From Chara braunii (taxonomy: Eukaryota; Streptophyta; Charophyceae; Charales; Characeae): a DNA stretch of 20,000 nucleotides. The notes under the pieces were generated by a model that was not told the origin of the DNA, searched no databases, and saw only the letters and a program-made list of their open reading frames with translations. The stretch lies in the NCBI GenBank assembly GCA_003427395.1, contig BFEA01000399.1, positions 978,605 through 998,604 of the forward strand, written 5' to 3'. The translations under genes were made by a program, and so were the position numbers. This document shows positions 15,259 through 20,000 of the stretch, one piece after another (within the stretch, counting starts at the first letter, position 1; each line of letters starts with the position of its first letter).

Positions 15259-15297
15259 GGATCCAATAATGGTGGGATCCAGAGCAGACAACCAATC

Positions 15298-15323
15298 TGA
15301 TGACGATGGTGATGATGTTGATG

Positions 15324-15357
<34 letters not shown>

Positions 15358-16205
15358 ACGATAGATGATGAAGATAGATGCTGCTTCGTCTTCCTCTTTC
15401 CTCCTCCTTTCTTCCCCCTCTTTTCTCCCCTCTTTCCTTCTCGCTGCCTCCACTGAGTAGAACTATCTGATAATAGGCATTACCAATCAGCCTCAACAAG
15501 AAAGAAACCCTCCACTGCCATTGATCCCTCGAGGCAACCAGTTCCCCCTAAAGGTATACCTCCAGCCAACGCCTGCCCAATCTGCCACCGCCAGGAGATG
15601 ATGCGACCCCGTCATCCCTCCGAGCCCCAGACTAGCGCAGTCCCCCTAATCTGCCCTTACCCCCTCCTACAAGGCGAGCACCTCCCTACTTGTGCTGCCT
15701 CTGCGGAGAAGAGCTATCCCCACTCAACCTCCTACCTTTTGAAACCATAACTTACCTAGGAAGAGCGCAACAACACCCTTGATGAAGAAGCCGAGGATAA
15801 TGATTAACAAGACTGATGATGACGATATGATGATAATGATGATGCCTCCCCAGTCCACTCCACCTCTTTTCACCTCTTTCCCACCTAACTCACCTCCTCT
15901 CCCCTTACTGCCTCCGCTGATTAGAATCCCTCTGATGACGGGCATTTCCCATTAGCCCCAGCAAGAGAAGATCCTCCCTCTACTCTACTACCCACGTGGC
16001 TACCTGTTCCTCCTCCAGGTATTCCTCGAGCTATCTTTGTCCAACTCTGCCTCTGCTAGTGGATGTTGTTCCCCCTTCCATCTCTCCCAGCCCCACAGAG
16101 TGTAACAATCCCTCTTATCTGCCCTTACTCCCTGAGGGCAAACACCTCCCACCTTGTGTTTCCCCTGCGGAAAAGAGTTCTCCCTACTCAATCCATCCGT
16201 CTACG
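15298..16205. repeat. tandem duplication of a ~465-bp block with GAT microsatellite
   Basis: Each block starts with a GAT-rich stretch (15298-15366; 15805-15846), then pyrimidine-rich sequence. It continues with CTGCCTCC.CTGA.TAGAA (15444; 15909), GGCATT..CCA.TCAGCC, and AATCTGCCCTTAC..GAG.GCA (about 15650; about 16118). Offsets between matched phrases are 465-468 bp. GAT-like sequence reappears after the second block (near 16250). Both blocks contain Cys-rich readings (for example CPICHRQ, CCLCGEEL), but in different frames and without conservation of frame between blocks, so no gene is called. Confidence 0.7.
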
Positions 16206-16336
16206 ACATAAAGCTTCTGAGGAGGAATCGTACAACATCAAGATTGAGTATGCAATGATGATGAAAGTAATTAATTGAGAATCAAAGAGGTAAGAGAAGA
16301 ATTAATCGGCGAGGTGCGGGCGACACGTGGATGGTG

Positions 16337-16596
16337 GCATGCTGGTTGCTTGCAGGCGAGGCATTGGCTGGTCGGAGGTGGCGAGCCGCTGGCTGGTCGG
16401 AGGTGGCGGGGCGCTGACTTCTCGCGAGTGGCGAGATGCTGGCTGCTGGCGGGGGGCGAGGCGCTGGCAACAGGTGAGTGGTGGGGCGCTGGTGACTTGC
16501 GGTTGACGACGCGTTGGCTTGGGGTGACTAGTAAGATGCTAGCTAACACGTGGCGTGGTGCTGGCAGCCGACGGGAGGGAGGCGCTGGTACGAGGG
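16337..16596. repeat. 25-bp GC-rich minisatellite, about 11 units
   Basis: Units start GCGCTGGCTGGT or close variants and end GGAGGTGGCGAG or similar (for example at 16337, 16361, 16386, 16411). Lengths are 22-26 bp, so the period is not a codon multiple. The 109-codon open frame over it results from the absence of A/T-rich stops, not from coding. Confidence 0.75.
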
Positions 16597-17441
16597 TGTT
16601 GTGATATCGTGAATTAGATGGGGGTTAGCGCTTGACACACATGCTGTATCCATAGGCACTGGGTCATTACTACGTCACAGGCTGACGTGGCATCTGGCCC
16701 CAGGCATAGAGGAAAATGGAGAATGGTAGAGGCAGCTGTTGTTTGAACATTTTCCTTGTGTTTTTCAAATGAAGTACTCCATAGCCAAGACCTTTAAAGA
16801 GGATGGAGAGCTCATGCGAGTTGACGAAAGTCGATGTCAGTGGAGGAAAGTGGAGTCAGCCCAGTGGAGACCAAAGTGCAGAGAACGTTGGTCCTACTTG
16901 AAGAATCATCGCAGTGCCACTGGGAGAGTATCATCAAGAGAGCGGCTAGGAGGTCATCATCAATATATATGTGCTTTCATTTGCTTTTGTCTTGTGCAGG
17001 TTATCCATCAAGAGCATCAAGATTTTTATCATTGTCATTTCCGCGGAGGTTTTTCATTAAGGACACCGTCATTTTTGTAATCCTCATCTGGTTACCGGTG
17101 GTAATCATCATCGGCTTCTCTAATTTGTCATCCGTGTTACTTTTCTTCTTCATTCATCATCTTCATCTGGTCATCAGATCACCACGTTGCGGCATCGGTG
17201 AAGTATATAAAAAAAAAAAAGCTCAGTGCGCAGGGCGCAGTTGTCACCATCATGTTTTTTTTCGGCATGTAAAGTTTATCATTCCACACGACGCTCCTCA
17301 CAATCACTCTCCGCAGTTGTCACCATCATGTTTTTAGCCATAGCTCTAGCGCTAACGCGCGCTCGTATACGTTGCAGAACTACTTTTTTGGAAGATCAAC
17401 TTCTTTTTTTTCTGACTATTTTCCGAATCATTTTGTACAAA
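16597..17441. other. no gene seen; one 24-bp direct repeat
   Basis: CGCAGTTGTCACCATCATGT plus four T is present at 17236 and again at 17312. TACGTCA and TGACGTGG near 16674-16692 resemble bZIP-binding cores, but no gene start can be tied to them. The frame at 16739-17080 has no recognisable domain. Confidence 0.4.
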
Positions 17442-17572
17442 GGATGCTGGACCCATTTTCCAGCAGGTGACACTCCCCACCAATAGATGGAGCCTTTCCC
17501 CGGGTGCTAGTGGTGTCTGCTCTTACCAGCACCACTAGCACTGGAGGAAGTGTTAAAAAAAAAAAAAAAAAA
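17442..17572 (+). mobile_element. SINE/LINE 3' tail, best-preserved stem-loop copy
   Basis: GGATGCTGGACCCATTTTCC..AATAGATGGAGCC is followed by a perfect 12-bp stem: GTGCTAGTGGTG (17504-17515) with CACCACTAGCAC (17530-17541). CTG/CAG extends the stem and leaves the loop CTCTTAC. Poly(A) follows at 17555-17572. It is the reference copy for the family. Confidence 0.85.
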
Positions 17573-17579
17573 GGTGGGA

Positions 17580-17712
17580 GCTTGCGGTGGCAGAGTGGTA
17601 GTGATGGGCATTCTTCCACTCTCGAGACTGCCTGTGATGGGTTGTTGGCAGGCTCAACAGTTTTGGGTTCACAACGTGGCGTGATTCCCCGACGACGGTG
17701 AGTTGGGGTCAC
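17580..17712 (+). repeat. weak tRNA-like module
   Basis: TGGCAGAGTGGTAG resembles box A and GGGTTCACAAC resembles box B, about 75 bases apart. This spacing would need a long variable arm. It starts immediately after the poly(A) of the preceding retroposon. Confidence is low. Confidence 0.25.
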
Positions 17713-18220
17713 AACCCAAATCTGATTTCTGATTGGTGATTCATTGAGTCGGTTCGTAGGTAGTTTTCTGAGTGATTGCTCATGAAGTAATTCCTGAACA
17801 GTGATCTTAGCCTTATGTTCGTAATTTAGCTTGTAATTACTAAATTCGGATAAATCATCGTAAACTTGTAAAATCAAAATTTACTTCGTAGATGATCTTC
17901 CTGTACTGAGGTTCGAAAGTCGGATTTACTTTGTTTTGATGTTTACTAGTCTATTTGGAATTTTATGATCTCGTCTGATGTTAATTCCCTAATCCCTTCT
18001 GGCCCTTCTGGGGAATATTGCTGAAGTAATTTTTCAATGGTATTATCTTGGTTTTAGTCATAGTTTGGCTTCTCATGGTGATTGTATTTTGAACGTGGGT
18101 TTCGTGGGATAGCCAAGTGGCGCATCTTGTGGAGTTTTGGGGGACTTGCTTTGAAGTAAGTGCAACGGGCATGAAATGATTCTTCTCAAGGATGGAGAAG
18201 GGGATGGAATAGGGCTGCTC
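17713..18220. other. no gene seen
   Basis: A/T-leaning sequence with no persuasive frame, TIR, tandem repeat or RNA signal. Confidence 0.4.
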
Positions 18221-18714
18221 GATGGTACCGGCTAGGGGGAGCTCTTATCAGATGCGATTGGCGTCGGGTAGTTTAGGTTGTCTGATGGGTACCGGTTGAT
18301 GAGGACGAACTCTGACTCGATTGGCGTTGGGTAGTGTTGGTTCATGTCCTTGAGGAGGGAGACTGAAATTCTTGTGGGGGCAAGGAATCTCAGGGTGATG
18401 ATGGTGCTCGTCCCTTGCTGAGATGAGGTCCTCTGAAGTTCTCTACGAGGACGGAGTTTGGGAGGACGGACGAGATTTGGATGGAGGAAGTTGGTCGTGG
18501 ATGTTATTGGCGCCGAGCATCTCGGCGGGTACCGGCCACTGGCCACTACCTCCACCTGGATCAGCTTGAGGTTCTTCCTTTCAATGATGGAGGCAGGATT
18601 GTTCTGCTTGTCTGTTTCAGGGGTTACATGTTCTTCTAAATTTGACCTATCCTGGTTAGCTCGGAGTTTGCATCTTCCAAAAATTGGAGCTATGCTGGTT
18701 GGGCGAGAACACAT
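18221..18714 (-). CDS. hypothetical 160-codon frame with a 63-bp tandem repeat at its end
   Basis: From an ATG at 18714 the minus strand is open to 18232. It starts MCSRPTSIAPIFGRCKLRA and has a charged middle (SIIERKNLKLIQVEVV). The 3' part overlaps two tandem units of exactly 63 bp (18221-18283 and 18284-18346), which read as similar 21-residue repeats (NYPTPI..S / HYPTPIESEFVLINRYPS). The codon-multiple repeat supports a former coding role, but no family is recognised, no splice or promoter signals were found, and the frame could be chance. Confidence 0.22.
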
Positions 18715-18956
18715 TCGGAGCCTAGCTTACCATGTTGTGTAGGGGTCGCACAAACGGGGGTGGCGCCATTTGGTTGAGAGGGATACAGAGATGGTGGGAT
18801 AACACGTGTTCTGCTGATGAAGGGGTTAGTCGACAGGATTGAGCTAGGGCATAGCCGCAGTAGAGATGGTGGCTCTATTGTAATAAGTTTTGCAGGAGTA
18901 AGGTAAGGGGGTTGAAGAGGGGTCGGGTGTGTTGAGTTGAGTCAGCATACCTTATG
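18715..18956. other. no gene seen
   Basis: G-rich mixed sequence leading into the next retroposon tail. Nothing is supported. Confidence 0.4.
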
Positions 18957-19034
18957 GGATGCTGGACTCGGTTTCCAGCACGTGCTGCTCCCCACGAATA
19001 GATTGGAGCATTTGTTAAAAAAAACAAAAAAAAT
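18957..19034 (+). mobile_element. retroposon tail, short type
   Basis: GGGATGCTGGACTCGGTTTC..CAGCACGTGCTGCTCC..CGAATAGATTGGAGCA is followed by TTTGTT and an A-rich end. There is no stem-loop before the tail, as in the other short-type copies. Confidence 0.75.
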
Positions 19035-19103
19035 ATTTACCTGATCAAAAACACGCAGCCCTATTGTTGGAACAACAAAAAAAACCTGAGTTTTTACAAA
19101 AAA

Positions 19104-19195
19104 TGTTAATTAACTTTATTGGGTTAATAATCAGTTAAAAAAATAGTGTGCACACTATTTTTTAACCTTAGAAGGTTAATTAACCTTGAATGAGA
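19104..19195. repeat. palindrome cluster around TAGTGTGCACACTA
   Basis: A perfect 26-bp palindrome (A6, TAGTGTG, CACACTA, T6; 19138-19163) lies inside a longer imperfect one: GTTAATTAAC..GGTTAA on the left against TTAACC..GGTTAATTAACC on the right. AAGGTTAATTAACCTT (19171-19186) is itself a perfect palindrome. Further downstream, AACGTT and GTTAAC recur several times (to about 19385). It may be a small fold-back element. Confidence 0.6.
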
Positions 19196-19479
19196 AACAC
19201 ACAACGGTGCAACGTTGCTTCAATAGTAATAACGTTAACTTTAGTTAACAAACAATTAAGAAAACCATGACGACAACGTTCAACAAACGTTGGATGAATG
19301 TTAATGTCATTCTTGGTTGAATGATCGGTCCGCATTAGCCCAATGTTTTTTTCACTATTGGTTCAAACGTTAATAAAATGTTAACAAAATGTCTCTAAAA
19401 CTGTCGCCTGATTGGATCATTAAGGTATGTTCAACATAATATATTGTTTGAGCAACATTTTGTTTTTCTTGGCAAAGAA

Positions 19480-19901
19480 CACCGTAGAAGGGCAGGAGAG
19501 GGGTGGGGCTTTTCAAAGGTTGGGAGGTCACTCACGTCACGTAAGCATCGTTAATGCTAACTATACTAATATTAGTAGTAATGTTAGTAGTACCAAGACT
19601 TATAGTGCTAGAAGCCATCGCATGAATGGTAGTAGAAGTCGAAGCAAAGATAGTAGAAGTCGTAACAAACGCGCCGATAGTAAAAGTTGTAACAATCTCG
19701 TTACAACTTTTCCTATTGGTGCATTTGTTATAACTTCTACTATCTCTGCTTCGACTTGCACTATCATCGATACAATGGCTTCTAGTACAATAAGTATTGG
19801 CAATACTAATATTAGTATGGTTAGCATTACTTAAGCTCATACGTAGTGAGTGACCTTCCAACCTCCGACAACCCCCATCCCCCCCCTATCCTTCCACGGT
19901 G
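19480..19901. mobile_element. 422-bp inverted-repeat element, same peptide readable on both strands
   Basis: The ends CACCGTAGAAGG and CCTTCCACGGTG are mirrored, and similarity continues inward through AGGTTGG.AGGTCACTCAC to the centre. There GTTGTAAC (19686-19693) and GTTACAAC (19700-19707) enclose a 6-base loop. Both strands are open, plus to 19834 and minus from 19861 to 19532, in mirror-equivalent frames. The products are therefore alike: RS-rich first halves, then VTTFPIGAFVITSTI on plus and VTTFTIGAFVTTSTI on minus. The left arm carries 12 extra bases relative to the right, an in-frame difference. No TSD is clear. 19902-20000 holds no supported feature. Confidence 0.75.
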
Positions 19902-20000
19902 TTTTATTTCCTACTACTACGACAACAACTACTGGTAATGTTTCTTCTCACACTCACTTTGATAGGATTGTTGTAAGCAGCATAGTAGTACAAATACTAT

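Noticed and set aside
16275-16604. 109-codon Trp/Gly-rich frame
   Set aside because: The underlying 25-bp minisatellite period is not a multiple of three, so the frame is not maintained between units.
16674-16692. TACGTCA/TGACGTGG as promoter elements
   Set aside because: Cores this short occur by chance and no supported gene start lies nearby.

Overview
The window looks like repeat-dense nuclear DNA of a eukaryote, not bacterial, organellar or viral DNA. I see no operon-like runs of genes, no ribosome-binding-site architecture and no complete gene. Nearly everything I can support is transposon-derived: three decayed LINE 3' ends with a plant-type reverse-transcriptase zinc-binding domain (zf-RVT), several tRNA-like SINE heads, many poly(A)/poly(T) tails, short terminal-inverted-repeat (TIR) elements with target-site duplications (TSDs), and tandem repeats. 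zf-RVT LINEs are characteristic of the green-plant lineage. A large-genome streptophyte such as a charophyte alga is my best guess, but this is weak inference because no host gene could be identified.

Layout. 1-2420: a tRNA-like head, a G-quadruplex-prone stretch, one exon-like segment (992-1075) and a Ser/Thr-rich coding-like region. 2422-2776: a long fold-back element inside that coding-like region. 3673-4901: LINE copy 1 (+) with its 3' UTR. 5139-5914: two tRNA-like heads and a retroposon tail on the minus strand. 5915-6665: a small TIR element and a retroposon tail. 6802-7963: LINE copy 2 (-), abutted by a 950-bp TIR element (7964-8913) that carries smaller elements. 9070-10658: more TIR elements, including a hAT-like one. 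10700-11160: A-rich retroposon ends. 11548-11931: a long-TIR element. 12137-12810: a third LINE fragment split by a tiny retroposon. 12818-13675: three tRNA-like modules followed by a tandem array. 14223-16596: minisatellites, an exon-like segment on the minus strand and a duplicated ~465-bp block. 17442-19034: further retroposon tails. 19104-19901: palindromes and an inverted-repeat element whose two strands read as nearly the same peptide.

The most coherent system is a LINE/SINE partnership. At least ten places carry one 3' module, GGGACGCTGGACCC..TTTCCAGCA(G/C)GTGCTGCTCCCCAC(C/G)AATAGA. It is present in the 3' UTR of both LINE copies. In six copies it is followed by a TGCTCTTAYC-like loop sequence, and in five of those a good stem-loop precedes poly(A). 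The stem sequences differ completely between copies, but the seven-base loop stays CTC(T/A)(T/C)A(C/T). This is what a reverse-transcriptase recognition hairpin shared by a LINE and its SINEs would look like.
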